DNA of 21,963 nt, taken from NCBI GenBank assembly GCA_020201365.1, contig JAIVGV010000312.1, forward strand, positions 1 to 21,963, read 5' to 3'. This stretch comes from Acidobacteriota bacterium. Lineage in GTDB: Bacteria; Acidobacteriota; Blastocatellia; Pyrinomonadales; Pyrinomonadaceae. The position numbers and the translations under genes are program-made. Positions 1 through 7,680 of this stretch are shown in pieces. The notes beneath the pieces are model-generated. The model was not told the origin of the DNA. It saw only the letters and a program-made list of their open reading frames with translations, and did not search any database. How positions within the stretch are numbered: the stretch's first letter is position 1; each line of letters opens with the position of its first letter.

Positions 1-2
1 GG

Positions 3-908
3 ACGAAGGAGGAGCGATACCTCATCACGTCGTTCCTGAAAATCCCGACCGACGGTTCGACGACGCAGATTTACGTCGGCCCCAAAGATCACACGCTGCT
101 CGCGGAGGCGAGCGAGACCGTCAACAAGAACCTGCAAGCTCGCGCCGTCGATCTCGAAGGCTTGATCAACTACGGCAGTTGGTTCGGCTTCGTGACGCGC
201 TACCTCGCCCCGCCGTTCCTCGCGGCGATTGAGTTCTTCCAGCGCCTGACGGGCAGCTACGGCGTCGCCATCATCCTCTTCACGACCGTCATTTATTCGC
301 TGTTTTTCCCGCTGAAATGGCGATCTTCCAAGTCCATGAAGCGCGCGCAGAAGCTCGCGCCGCGGATGAAAGAACTTCAAGAGAAGATCAAGGGGATGAA
401 GCAGAGCGACCCGCGACTCAAGGAGTTGCAGATGGAGCAACTGCGTCTGATGAAGGAGGGCAACCCGCTCGGCGGCTGCCTCCCGCTCTTGATCCAGATG
501 CCGTTCCTGATCGCCGTCTATACGGCGATCACGATCTCGCTCGACTTCCGTCTCGCGCCGTTCCTCTGGATTCCCGATCTTTCGTCGGCTGAGCCTTACG
601 CGATCCACCTGCTGCCGCTCCTGATGGCTGCGACGATGCTCGTGATGCAGCTCGTCACGCCCGCGCCGTCAGCCGATCCGCTCCAGCGCAAGATGATGGC
701 GGTGATGATGCCCGCGCTGATGCTCTACATCCTGTGGAGCGCGCCGTCTGGTCTTTTGGTTTACTGGATCGTCGGCAATTTCGTCGGCTTCGCTCAACAG
801 ATGCTCATCAACCGGCTCGTCAAGTCGGAGGACGACGAGGAGCCGCCGCAAGCCGCCGACACGCAGCGGACGAAGAAGCTGAAAGCCGCGCGCGTCTCGC
901 AGGCTTGA
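3..908 (+). CDS. yidC: Membrane protein insertase YidC, 5'-truncated
   Basis: YidC/Oxa1/Alb3 insertase, which inserts and folds inner-membrane proteins with or without SecYEG. The reading frame is open from base 3, so the start and most of the N-terminal periplasmic domain lie upstream of the window; 301 codons remain. The visible part begins in the end of the periplasmic domain (YVGPKDHTLL, then LEGLINYGSWFG). It continues with the conserved 60-kDa inner-membrane-protein domain: a first hydrophobic segment (GVAIILFTTVIYSLFFPL), a charged cytoplasmic hairpin rich in Lys, Arg and Glu, the signature GNPLGGCLPLLIQMPFLIAVY, and further membrane spans ending in GLLVYWIVGNFVGFAQQMLINR. The C-terminus is basic, as is usual. 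Next downstream is the R3H protein KhpB, the normal yidC-jag order near bacterial origins. Identification is very secure. Confidence 0.97.
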   Translation, partial: TKEERYLITSFLKIPTDGSTTQIYVGPKDHTLLAEASETVNKNLQARAVDLEGLINYGSWFGFVTRYLAPPFLAAIEFFQRLTGSYGVAIILFTTVIYSLFFPLKWRSSKSMKRAQKLAPRMKELQEKIKGMKQSDPRLKELQMEQLRLMKEGNPLGGCLPLLIQMPFLIAVYTAITISLDFRLAPFLWIPDLSSAEPYAIHLLPLLMAATMLVMQLVTPAPSADPLQRKMMAVMMPALMLYILWSAPSGLLVYWIVGNFVGFAQQMLINRLVKSEDDEEPPQAADTQRTKKLKAARVSQA

Positions 909-1022
909 CGCGCGAGCGGCGATCCGCGCACGCGTTGATCGATCCGCGCGATAAAACGCCTTCTCGATCAGTCGCTCGATCCCGTCATTGTCCGGTCAGG
1001 TTTTTCTGGAGAAAGAAATTTT

Positions 1023-1487
1023 ATGAGCGAAGAGTGTCGGCGCGGCGAGGAGTTCCTCAACTCGATCTTCGAGACGACCAAACTCGATCTGCGCGCGAGC
1101 GCCGTCGAGACGGACGACGGCTGCGTGCTCAACTTGGAAGGCGGTGACGATTCCCTGCTGCGCGGCGAAGGCGGCGAGCTGTTGCACGCTCTCGAACACG
1201 TCGTCAACCAGGCGCGCGGTCGCGAGCTCCCGCACGGCAAGAGATTCCTCTGCGACGTGGGCGACTTCCGCGCGTCGCGCGAAGCCGAACTGCGCACGAT
1301 GGCGCAACTCGCCGCCGAGCGAGTTCGCTCCTCGCGTGCGCCCTTCACCTTCGCGCCGATGGACGCGAGCGAGCGCCGCGCCATCCACCTCGCGCTCGCT
1401 AATGAAGTGGACTTACACACGGAGTCGGTCGGCGAGGGCAACGCGCGCAGGCTTAAGGTGTCTTTGAAATCGCAAGCGAGTAAATAG
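1023..1487 (+). CDS. khpB: KhpB/Jag-type RNA-binding protein (KH + R3H)
   Basis: Protein of 154 residues that I read as the KhpB/Jag family, small RNA-binding proteins usually encoded next to yidC. The C-terminal third (about residues 110-150) carries an R3H domain: PFTFAPMDASERRAIHLAL, then a loop with TESVGEGNARRLKV. This contains the family's ERR-(x)n-H core and the SxGEGxxR motif. The N-terminal ~80 residues fit a degenerate KH domain by position. The separate Jag_N domain found in Firmicutes homologues is absent. The ATG start is supported by a purine-rich site GGAGAAAG at 1008-1015, 7 bases upstream. The order yidC-khpB-mnmE-mnmG strengthens the call. The molecular target of the protein cannot be told from sequence. 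Confidence 0.88.
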   Translation: MSEECRRGEEFLNSIFETTKLDLRASAVETDDGCVLNLEGGDDSLLRGEGGELLHALEHVVNQARGRELPHGKRFLCDVGDFRASREAELRTMAQLAAERVRSSRAPFTFAPMDASERRAIHLALANEVDLHTESVGEGNARRLKVSLKSQASK

Positions 1488-1558
1488 CGGGTCAACTCCG
1501 AGCGCGAAAATTTTCGTTGACTCCGGCCGGATAAAATTCGATCCGAATTAAAACAGCG

Positions 1559-1577
1559 TCACATAAATTTTATGTGA
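1559..1577. promoter_or_regulatory. Perfect palindrome overlapping the mnmE start codon
   Basis: TCACATAAATTTTATGTGA has two perfect 9-base arms around a single central T. The GTG start proposed for mnmE (1574-1576) lies in the right arm. An ATG at 1572 is followed at once by TGA, a start-stop pair in another frame. The palindrome could be an operator for a dimeric regulator, or an RNA hairpin that hides the start codon. Which is right is inference. Confidence 0.45.
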
Positions 1578-2962
1578 TCGGCGAAGCAGTCGCAGTGCAA
1601 GTGTCGGACACTATCGTCGCGCTCTCCACGCCGCCCGGTCGAAGCGGCATCGGCGTGATTCGGCTCAGCGGCGCGGACTCACTCGCCTACGCGCGCTCAC
1701 TCCTCGGCGACGAACAGTTCGCGCCTGAACCCAACCGCGTCATACTCAAAACTCTCCGCGACCCCGAAACCGGGGAGACGCTCGACCGCGCGCTCGTCAC
1801 GTACTTTAAAGCGCCACATTCCTTCACCGGCGAAGACGTTGTCGAGTTAAGTTGTCACGGCTCGCCGGTTCTGCTCCTGCGCATCATTGATTCGTTGCTC
1901 TACCTCGGGGCGCATACCGCAGACCCCGGCGAGTTTACCCTGCGAGCCCTCTCCAACGGGCGCATGAACCTCACCCAGGCGGAAGCCATACGCGATCTCA
2001 TTGACGCGCGCACACACGTCGCCGTTCGACTAGCCGCACGCCAACTCGCTGGCGAGCTTTCGTCACGACTTCAGCCGATCAAAGATGAGTTGATCAAAAT
2101 AATTGTACCGCTTGAATCGGCGCTTGAGTTTGTGGAAGATGACTTACCCGAAGTCGCTGCTGAAAGACTTACGCGACGGCTCCACGATCTCTCGAAAAGA
2201 CTTGAGGTTCTGGCCGAAACGTTCCGCTCAGGGCGGCTCCTCAAGGAGGGGATAAATGTAGCCCTTGCCGGTCGCCCCAACGTCGGTAAGTCAAGCATTT
2301 TCAATGGTTTGCTAGGAAAGGAGAGGGCGATCGTAACTGACGTGCCGGGCACCACGCGCGACAGTCTTGGTGAAGTCATAAACGTTCAAGGGATTCCAAT
2401 CCTACTTACAGACACGGCGGGTATTCGAGATTCGACTGATCCTATCGAGCAGTTGGGCGTTGAACGAACCCGTCGCGCACTGGCCGATGCAGATTTAGTT
2501 GTCGTCGTTATTGATGGGACTCAGACGATAAGTGAAGCAGATGATGAAATATTTAGCGCACTTGTTGAAGAGGATTATCTCATTGCATTGAATAAAAGTG
2601 ATCTACCCTCTTTCCGTCAGGTGCATTTCGGCGAAGCGTGTAAGGCTACAGATTGTGTAACAGTCTCCGCCAAGACAGGTGCCGGTCTTGACGAACTGCG
2701 CCGTGCTATACTCCATCCCTTCACCGCAAGAAGTCGCGAGGACGAAGATTTTTTAATTACTAGCGCGCGCCACTTCGATCTTCTGAGACGCGCGGCCGTC
2801 TCACTGACTTCTTCTGAAGAAGAACTTCGTCGGAAGTCCTCGGAAGACTTAGTTCTAGTTGGACTCTATGAAGCCTTGCGTCTTCTCGGGGAAATCACGG
2901 GGGAAACAACTCCGGAAGATGTTCTTTCACAGATATTTGCTACTTTCTGCATTGGTAAATAG
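1574..2962 (+). CDS. mnmE: tRNA modification GTPase MnmE
   Basis: MnmE works with MnmG to install the (carboxymethyl)aminomethyl group on uridine 34 of certain tRNAs. The protein is full length at 462 residues. It has the N-terminal folate-binding domain (DTIVALSTPPGRSGIGVIRLSG), the central helical domain, and an inserted GTPase domain with P-loop GRPNVGKSS (from residue 233), the switch region PGTTRD, DTAG (280-283) and NKSD (340-343). It ends in the diagnostic CIGK, whose Cys is essential in the family. The start is uncertain: GTG 1574 lies in a palindrome without a clear ribosome site, and GTG 1601 (SDTIVAL) is an in-frame alternative. The mnmG start follows the stop by two bases, so the pair is probably translationally coupled. 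GC content drops sharply within the gene (65% at 1741-1800, 37% at 2521-2580 by hand count). Confidence 0.97.
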   Translation: MIGEAVAVQVSDTIVALSTPPGRSGIGVIRLSGADSLAYARSLLGDEQFAPEPNRVILKTLRDPETGETLDRALVTYFKAPHSFTGEDVVELSCHGSPVLLLRIIDSLLYLGAHTADPGEFTLRALSNGRMNLTQAEAIRDLIDARTHVAVRLAARQLAGELSSRLQPIKDELIKIIVPLESALEFVEDDLPEVAAERLTRRLHDLSKRLEVLAETFRSGRLLKEGINVALAGRPNVGKSSIFNGLLGKERAIVTDVPGTTRDSLGEVINVQGIPILLTDTAGIRDSTDPIEQLGVERTRRALADADLVVVVIDGTQTISEADDEIFSALVEEDYLIALNKSDLPSFRQVHFGEACKATDCVTVSAKTGAGLDELRRAILHPFTARSREDEDFLITSARHFDLLRRAAVSLTSSEEELRRKSSEDLVLVGLYEALRLLGEITGETTPEDVLSQIFATFCIGK

Positions 2963-2964
2963 GC

Positions 2965-4758
2965 ATGAGTTTTGACGAAAAATTCGATGTCATCGTCATC
3001 GGAGCGGGTCATGCAGGGTGTGAGGCAGCCTCGGCCGCGGCTCGCATGGGTGCTCAAACCGCGCTAATTACACTTAATTTAGACCTGATCGGTCAGATGT
3101 CTTGTAATCCAGCTATTGGCGGGATTGCTAAGGGGAACCTTGTCCGTGAAGTTGATGCACTTGGCGGCATCATGGGTAAGGTCATTGACCGCACAGGCAT
3201 TCAGTTCAGGCTTCTGAACCGTTCCCGCGGACCTGCCGTCAGGTCGCCACGTGCACAGGCTGACAGAGCGCTCTACCGAACCGAGATGCGAGCGACCTTA
3301 GAGTCAACACATAACCTTTATTTCCGGCAAGGGTTAGTGGTTGATCTCATCATTAAAAATGGACAAATCTATGGTGCAGAACTCCAAGATACACGCCGGA
3401 TTCGTTCTGACGCCGTTGTGTTAGCAACCGGCACTTTTCTAAACGGTTTAATCCATACTGGGAAAAGGACTTATGCTGCGGGACGTGCCGGCGAGCCTGC
3501 CGCCACAGAGTTGGCAGGTAAATTAAAAGAGTTAGGATTCCCTATCGGTCGTTTAAAGACCGGAACTCCTCCCCGCTTGGATGGGCGTTCGATTGATTGG
3601 GAAAAATTTGAGCCACAACCCGGTGATGAAGAACCCGTCCCCTTTTCTTTTTCCACTGCAGTTATCGAGCAACCTCAGGTAACTTGTTTTATAGGTTATA
3701 CGAATGAGGGTGTTCACCGAGCCATACGAGACAATATTAGCGAATCTCCTCTCTATTCTGGCCAAATTAAAGGCATCGGACCTCGGTATTGTCCGTCTAT
3801 TGAGGATAAGGTTGTCAAGTTTCCGGATAAGAATAGGCATCAGCTCTTCTTAGAACCCGAAGGCTACAATACCTTCGAAATCTACTTAAACGGTTTCTCT
3901 ACCTCGCTGCCTCCTGAATTGCAACAAGAGCTTGTAAATAAAATTTCAGGGCTTGAGGAAGCGCAGATCATCCGTCCCGGATATGCCATTGAATATGACT
4001 TTATTGACCCTAAGGAATTAGACTCAAGTTTACAATCAACTCGAATCAAAGGGCTTTTTTTGGCTGGTCAAATTAACGGAACTACCGGGTATGAGGAGGC
4101 TGCTTGTCAAGGTCTTCTAGCAGGAGTAAATGCGGTGCTATATGTTAAGAAACAGGCGAGTTTTCAATTAAGCCGTTCCGAGTCGTATATTGGGGTTCTT
4201 GTCGATGATCTGATCCGTCATGGGGTGGATGAGCCTTACAGGATGTTTACTTCTAGAGCTGAGTCTCGTCTATCTTTACGCTATGACACTTCCGATATTC
4301 GTCTGACTTTTTATGGAAGACAGTTTGGTTTAATCACGGATTCTTATTGGGAATCCTTCAACGCTCGCCGATTTAGACTGAATAATTTAGTTCGATTTCT
4401 AAAAACCACTTACTTCAAACGCTCCGACGCTTATTACAGTAAACTTTCCAGCCTTTTCAACTCTGATTTCGGCGATTCTATAAATTTAGCCCAACTTCTA
4501 AAGAGACCTGAAGTTCCATTTACCATGCTTTTTGATTTTGTTAGGAGCGTTGTCCCGTTTTGCATTACCTCTTCTGATCTCCAAACCGCTTTTGCTGATA
4601 TATTGTATGAGGGCTACTTAGACTCTCAATCTCGACTTCAATCGCGGATCAGACAGTATGATGAGCTTAAATTCCCTTTAAACTTAGACTTTCGCTCTGT
4701 CAACGGGGTTGAAGTTGTATCTATGATACATTTGCCGAGAAAGTTTCGGGCGTCATAA
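2965..4758 (+). CDS. mnmG: tRNA modification FAD enzyme MnmG (GidA), short C-terminus
   Basis: Partner of MnmE in wobble-uridine modification, a FAD- and folate-dependent enzyme. The N-terminal dinucleotide fold shows GAGHAG at residues 13-18. It is followed by the family signatures MSCNPAIGGIAKG, RSRGPAVRSPRAQADR, LKTGTPPRLDGRSIDW, GQINGTTGYEEAACQGLLAG and MFTSRAESRLSLRYDTSD. All are intact. The protein has 597 residues where the family usually has about 620-630. It ends shortly after LNLDFRSVNGVEVVSM, at the place where homologues continue with a conserved GQASRISGVTPA-like tail. Neither alternative frame restores that tail before parA. The stop TAA is immediately followed by the parA ATG. 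The catalytic core is certainly MnmG; whether the shortened end is functional is open. Confidence 0.95.
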   Translation: MSFDEKFDVIVIGAGHAGCEAASAAARMGAQTALITLNLDLIGQMSCNPAIGGIAKGNLVREVDALGGIMGKVIDRTGIQFRLLNRSRGPAVRSPRAQADRALYRTEMRATLESTHNLYFRQGLVVDLIIKNGQIYGAELQDTRRIRSDAVVLATGTFLNGLIHTGKRTYAAGRAGEPAATELAGKLKELGFPIGRLKTGTPPRLDGRSIDWEKFEPQPGDEEPVPFSFSTAVIEQPQVTCFIGYTNEGVHRAIRDNISESPLYSGQIKGIGPRYCPSIEDKVVKFPDKNRHQLFLEPEGYNTFEIYLNGFSTSLPPELQQELVNKISGLEEAQIIRPGYAIEYDFIDPKELDSSLQSTRIKGLFLAGQINGTTGYEEAACQGLLAGVNAVLYVKKQASFQLSRSESYIGVLVDDLIRHGVDEPYRMFTSRAESRLSLRYDTSDIRLTFYGRQFGLITDSYWESFNARRFRLNNLVRFLKTTYFKRSDAYYSKLSSLFNSDFGDSINLAQLLKRPEVPFTMLFDFVRSVVPFCITSSDLQTAFADILYEGYLDSQSRLQSRIRQYDELKFPLNLDFRSVNGVEVVSMIHLPRKFRAS

Positions 4759-5580
4759 ATGGCTAAAATCCTAGCTATTGCTAATCAAAAAGGCGGAGTT
4801 GGCAAAACAACCACGGCAGTTAATCTGGCTGCTGCCCTAGCGGTTTTAGAAAAAAGGGTCCTGTTAATAGACACGGATCCGCAAGCTAACGCCACCTCCG
4901 GGATCGGAATTCCTAGAAATAGTTTTAGACGAAGTCTCTACCACGCTTTAGTATTAAACGAGCCTTTAGATAACGTTATTAAGAATACAGAGCTACCTTT
5001 GCTAAAGGTAATTCCAGCTGATAAAAATCTAATAGGCGCGGAGGTTGAACTAGTTGATGCTGAGAATAGGGAGTTCAAGCTTAAAAATCTGCTCAGATCA
5101 GCTGAAGATCAATATGACGTAGTAATAATAGACTGCCCTCCATCGCTAGGCTTACTAACACTAAATGCCTTAACAAGTGCTACTTCTCTGCTCGTCCCTA
5201 TACAGTGTGAATATTATGCACTAGAAGGAGTTACAGAACTTTTTGATACTCTGGCGAGAATAAGACGTTCGTTTAATCCTGGTTTGATTATTGAGGGCTT
5301 ACTGTTAACAATGTATGATGATCGTACAAATTTATCATCAGCTGTTGCGACGGATTTGAGGGATTTTTACGGTGGTCAGGTTTTAAGAACGGTTATACCA
5401 AGAAATGTCCGTTTAGCTGAAGCACCAAGCTATGGAAAACCAATAATCTTATATGATATTCGCTCGCGCGGGGCAGAAAGCTATCTTCAGTTAGCAAAGG
5501 AGATCTTATTCCATGACGAGAAAAGCTTTGGGGCGGGGACTGAACGCCCTGTTGTCAGAAATGACGGTGAGCAGCAATGA
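4759..5580 (+). CDS. parA: Chromosome partitioning ATPase ParA (Soj)
   Basis: ParA-type Walker ATPase that works with ParB on centromere-like parS sites to segregate the origin region. The 273-residue protein has the deviant Walker A motif KGGVGKT at residues 11-17, the switch region LLIDTDPQANAT, and the Walker B region VVIIDCPPSLGLLTLNAL. The C-terminal part has VIPRNVRLAEAPSYGKPIILYDIRSRGAESY, typical of chromosomal ParA/Soj. The start directly abuts the mnmG stop, implying coupled translation. The last 68 bases overlap the start of parB in another frame. The C-terminal tail (about FGAGTERPVVRNDGEQQ) is therefore a by-product of overlapping parB codons and unlikely to be conserved. GC is low here (35% at 4921-4980, 32% at 5281-5340). 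Confidence 0.97.
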   Translation: MAKILAIANQKGGVGKTTTAVNLAAALAVLEKRVLLIDTDPQANATSGIGIPRNSFRRSLYHALVLNEPLDNVIKNTELPLLKVIPADKNLIGAEVELVDAENREFKLKNLLRSAEDQYDVVIIDCPPSLGLLTLNALTSATSLLVPIQCEYYALEGVTELFDTLARIRRSFNPGLIIEGLLLTMYDDRTNLSSAVATDLRDFYGGQVLRTVIPRNVRLAEAPSYGKPIILYDIRSRGAESYLQLAKEILFHDEKSFGAGTERPVVRNDGEQQ

Positions 5581-6406
5581 GGAATTCAAAGAGATAGAGA
5601 TAGATCTTATCGAACCAAACAATCTACAGCCTCGGACCAAGTTTGACGAAAACAAACTTAATGAATTAGCACAATCGATAAAAGAAAATGGTGTCGTGCA
5701 ACCGATCCTTGTACGAAGGATTAATAGCGGACGCTATCAAATAGTGGCTGGTGAAAGAAGGTGGCGCGCGGCACAACGCGCTGGCTTGCAGCAAATATCA
5801 GCAATAATAAGGGATATAGCTGATGATAAGATGTTAGAGTTGGCTTTAGTAGAGAATATCCAAAGGCAAGAACTAAACGCTATCGAGGAGGCTTATGCTT
5901 ATAAAAGGCTTATAGATACTTTAGGTTTAACTCAAGAAACAGTTGCACAACGTGTTGGGCGTGATAGAACATTTGTAACAAACTACCTCAGGTTACTGCG
6001 ATTACCAGAAGATATTCAAGAATTAGTAGAGGAAAACAAGATATCTATGGGGCATGCTCGTGCCCTTCTAGGCGTTGATGATCCTAACACACAGAGAGAA
6101 GTCGCTAAAAACATCATTGGGATGGGTTTATCCGTCAGAGATACCGAACGTGCAATAAAACGACTAGTCAATAGCTCAGACCCTACACAAATAACAAGAA
6201 AGTCTGCTGGTGCAGGTGATATCTATACTAGACAGGCAGAGGCGAAGTTACGTCGAAAACTTAGCACCCAAGTTAAAATAACATCTAACATAAATAAAGA
6301 AGGAGGTAAAATCGAGATTCATTATTATAATGATGCTGATCTTCAAAGAATTTACGAACTTTTAAGTTCTGCGGGAATGGTCAACGAAGAAAGTGTTAAA
6401 ACCTAA
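5513..6406 (+). CDS. parB: Chromosome partitioning protein ParB (Spo0J)
   Basis: ParB binds parS, spreads as a CTP-dependent clamp, and is moved by ParA. The 297-residue protein begins with the typical MTRKALGRGLNALL. It carries the ParB/Srx nuclease-like CTP-binding domain with GRYQIVAGERRWRAAQRAG and ENIQRQELNAIEEAYAY. A helix-turn-helix DNA-binding region follows (TVAQRVGRDRTFVTNYLRLLRLPEDIQ, then KISMGHARALLG), and a C-terminal dimerisation region. The start is supported by AAAGGAG at 5496-5502, 10 bases upstream and inside parA. I found no convincing parS site in the window. The AT-rich composition (40% GC at 5581-5640) matches parA. Confidence 0.96.
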   Translation: MTRKALGRGLNALLSEMTVSSNEEFKEIEIDLIEPNNLQPRTKFDENKLNELAQSIKENGVVQPILVRRINSGRYQIVAGERRWRAAQRAGLQQISAIIRDIADDKMLELALVENIQRQELNAIEEAYAYKRLIDTLGLTQETVAQRVGRDRTFVTNYLRLLRLPEDIQELVEENKISMGHARALLGVDDPNTQREVAKNIIGMGLSVRDTERAIKRLVNSSDPTQITRKSAGAGDIYTRQAEAKLRRKLSTQVKITSNINKEGGKIEIHYYNDADLQRIYELLSSAGMVNEESVKT

Positions 6407-6408
6407 AT

Positions 6409-6424
6409 TTACTTTTTAAAGTAA
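6409..6424. repeat. AT-rich inverted repeat after parB
   Basis: Two perfect 7-base arms, TTACTTT and AAAGTAA, flank a TT spacer, two bases after the parB stop. There is no GC-rich stem and no following T-run, so it is a poor intrinsic terminator. It may be a protein-binding palindrome. Function unknown. Confidence 0.4.
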
Positions 6425-6562
6425 CATTGATACTTCTTGGTCAATAAAACCTCAAATTTGTATAAGGGTTTAAGTCACACGTGGATTTTGGCTGTCCCTA
6501 GAAGATCAAACGTCTATTGGAAATGACGAAGCCTGTGATGTAATTCTCAAATGAAATCGTCT

Positions 6563-6591
6563 TTGACTTTAAATTAATACCAAGCTAAATT
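6563..6591 (+). promoter_or_regulatory. Candidate sigma-70 promoter of the atp operon
   Basis: TTGACT (6563-6568, 5/6 match to -35) and TAAATT (6586-6591, 4/6 match to -10) are separated by exactly 17 bases, about 50 bases upstream of the atpF' ATG. It lies in the 236-base gap between parB and atpF' (6407-6642). That gap otherwise holds the small inverted repeat at 6409-6424, a second weaker candidate (TTGGTC at 6437, TATAAG at 6461), and nothing else I recognise. The region is AT-rich overall, which raises the chance of a spurious match. Confidence 0.4.
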
Positions 6592-6642
6592 TGCACGCTT
6601 CAATTCTAGAAACATATCATAGAAATCTTGCCGCCTAAGTTT

Positions 6643-7110
6643 ATGTACCTGATATTAGCGGAAAATTCTATACAACTGGTGCCCGATGGCACCTTATTTC
6701 TGCACATTTTATTAATTGTCCTCATGATTTTTCTTCTAAACCTCACTGTGTTTCGACCAATTAATAAAATACTTGAGGAACGTGAGCAACATAAACAAGG
6801 CGGTGCTCAAGAAACGCGAAAATTCTTAAAGCGGATTGAGGAAAACCTTAATAAATACGAACGGGCGTTGCGGGACGCACGCGCCGACGGCTATCTCTAC
6901 TTAGAGAAGGAACGGGCGAAGGCACTACAAGAGCGCCAAGCACTATTAAATTCATTACGAAATGAGTTACAGCGTTCGATAGAGAAACAGAAGGAGCTAG
7001 TTAAATCCCAAGCGGCGCAGTCTAGGCTCACCCTTGAAGCGGACACTCAACAGGTTGCTGCGGAAATTGGTGAGCGCATCTTGCGTCGCCCAGTTGCTAC
7101 GAGAGGGTAA
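6643..7110 (+). CDS. atpF': ATP synthase F0 subunit b'
   Basis: First of two b-type peripheral-stalk subunits of F-type ATP synthase. The protein of 155 residues begins MYLILAENSIQLVPDGTLF. It has one membrane helix (about residues 18-37, LHILLIVLMIFLLNLTVFRP), then the b-family turn PINKILEEREQ and a long charged, coiled-coil-like helix rich in Glu, Lys and Arg. I chose ATG 6643 over the in-frame TTG at 6628: TTG adds only five residues and has no ribosome site. No strong Shine-Dalgarno is seen for either. Having separate b' and b genes in tandem matches ATP synthases with a heterodimeric stator. It stands first in the operon, and GC is still low (37% at 6661-6720). Confidence 0.9.
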   Translation: MYLILAENSIQLVPDGTLFLHILLIVLMIFLLNLTVFRPINKILEEREQHKQGGAQETRKFLKRIEENLNKYERALRDARADGYLYLEKERAKALQERQALLNSLRNELQRSIEKQKELVKSQAAQSRLTLEADTQQVAAEIGERILRRPVATRG

Positions 7111-7134
7111 AGTAGGTTCGGTACATATTTTTCG

Positions 7135-7680
7135 ATGAACGCTTTAGCCATTATCCTACTGTTTGTTGAAGGCGAAATTTCCGCCGCCCCTTGGTGGAAT
7201 TATCCGGGCTGGGAGGCGTGGAAGTTCTTTAACCTTTTCCTATTCTTAGGTTTTCTCATTTACCTCCTACGGCGCCCGTTGAGCGAGTCTCTGGTAGCGA
7301 GGCGTGAGTCAATCAGGCGTGAGTTGATGCGGGCGCGGGAGGAGCGCGCGGCGGCGGTCGCAAAGTTAGAGGAAGTTGAGACCAGATTAGCGCATCTGGA
7401 TTCGGAAGTGGAGGCGATCCGCACACAGGCTCGAAGGGAAGCTGAGGAGGAGCGCGTTCGAATTGAGCGCGCAACCGCGGAGGAGATGAGCAGACTGCGC
7501 GAACAGGCGCAAAGGGAGATCGAGGGGGCTGGAAAGGCTGCCCGGCAAGAGTTGCGTGAGTACGCTGCGGAGCAGAGCGTGCGCTTAGCTGAAGAGTTGA
7601 TCCGGCGCGACATGCGCGCGGAGGACGACGCTCGCTTGATGGGCGAGTACGTCGAGAGCTTAGGAGGTGCCGGTCGTTGA
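7135..7680 (+). CDS. atpF: ATP synthase F0 subunit b
   Basis: Second b-type stator subunit, 181 residues. The N-terminus (about 1-30) has a hydrophobic stretch and an aromatic patch WWNYPGWEAWKF. The membrane helix FFNLFLFLGFLIYLLRRP comes next, followed by a long amphipathic, coiled-coil region dense in Glu, Arg and Ala, with LAEELIRRDM near the C-terminus, typical of b subunits. No strong Shine-Dalgarno precedes ATG 7135. The stop overlaps the atpH start by four bases (TTGA). Base composition changes within this gene from AT-rich to GC-rich (63% at 7501-7560). Confidence 0.92.
   Translation: MNALAIILLFVEGEISAAPWWNYPGWEAWKFFNLFLFLGFLIYLLRRPLSESLVARRESIRRELMRAREERAAAVAKLEEVETRLAHLDSEVEAIRTQARREAEEERVRIERATAEEMSRLREQAQREIEGAGKAARQELREYAAEQSVRLAEELIRRDMRAEDDARLMGEYVESLGGAGR

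Noticed and set aside
6473..6488. Possible parS site around CACGTG at 6478-6483
   Set aside because: Only the 6-base core matches; the flanks do not fit the TGTTTCACGTGAAACA consensus.
6407..6642. Possible chromosomal origin or DnaA-box cluster in the AT-rich gap after parB
   Set aside because: Only one poor partial match to the DnaA box (around 6482) was found, and no cluster. The gap is adequately explained as the atp promoter region.
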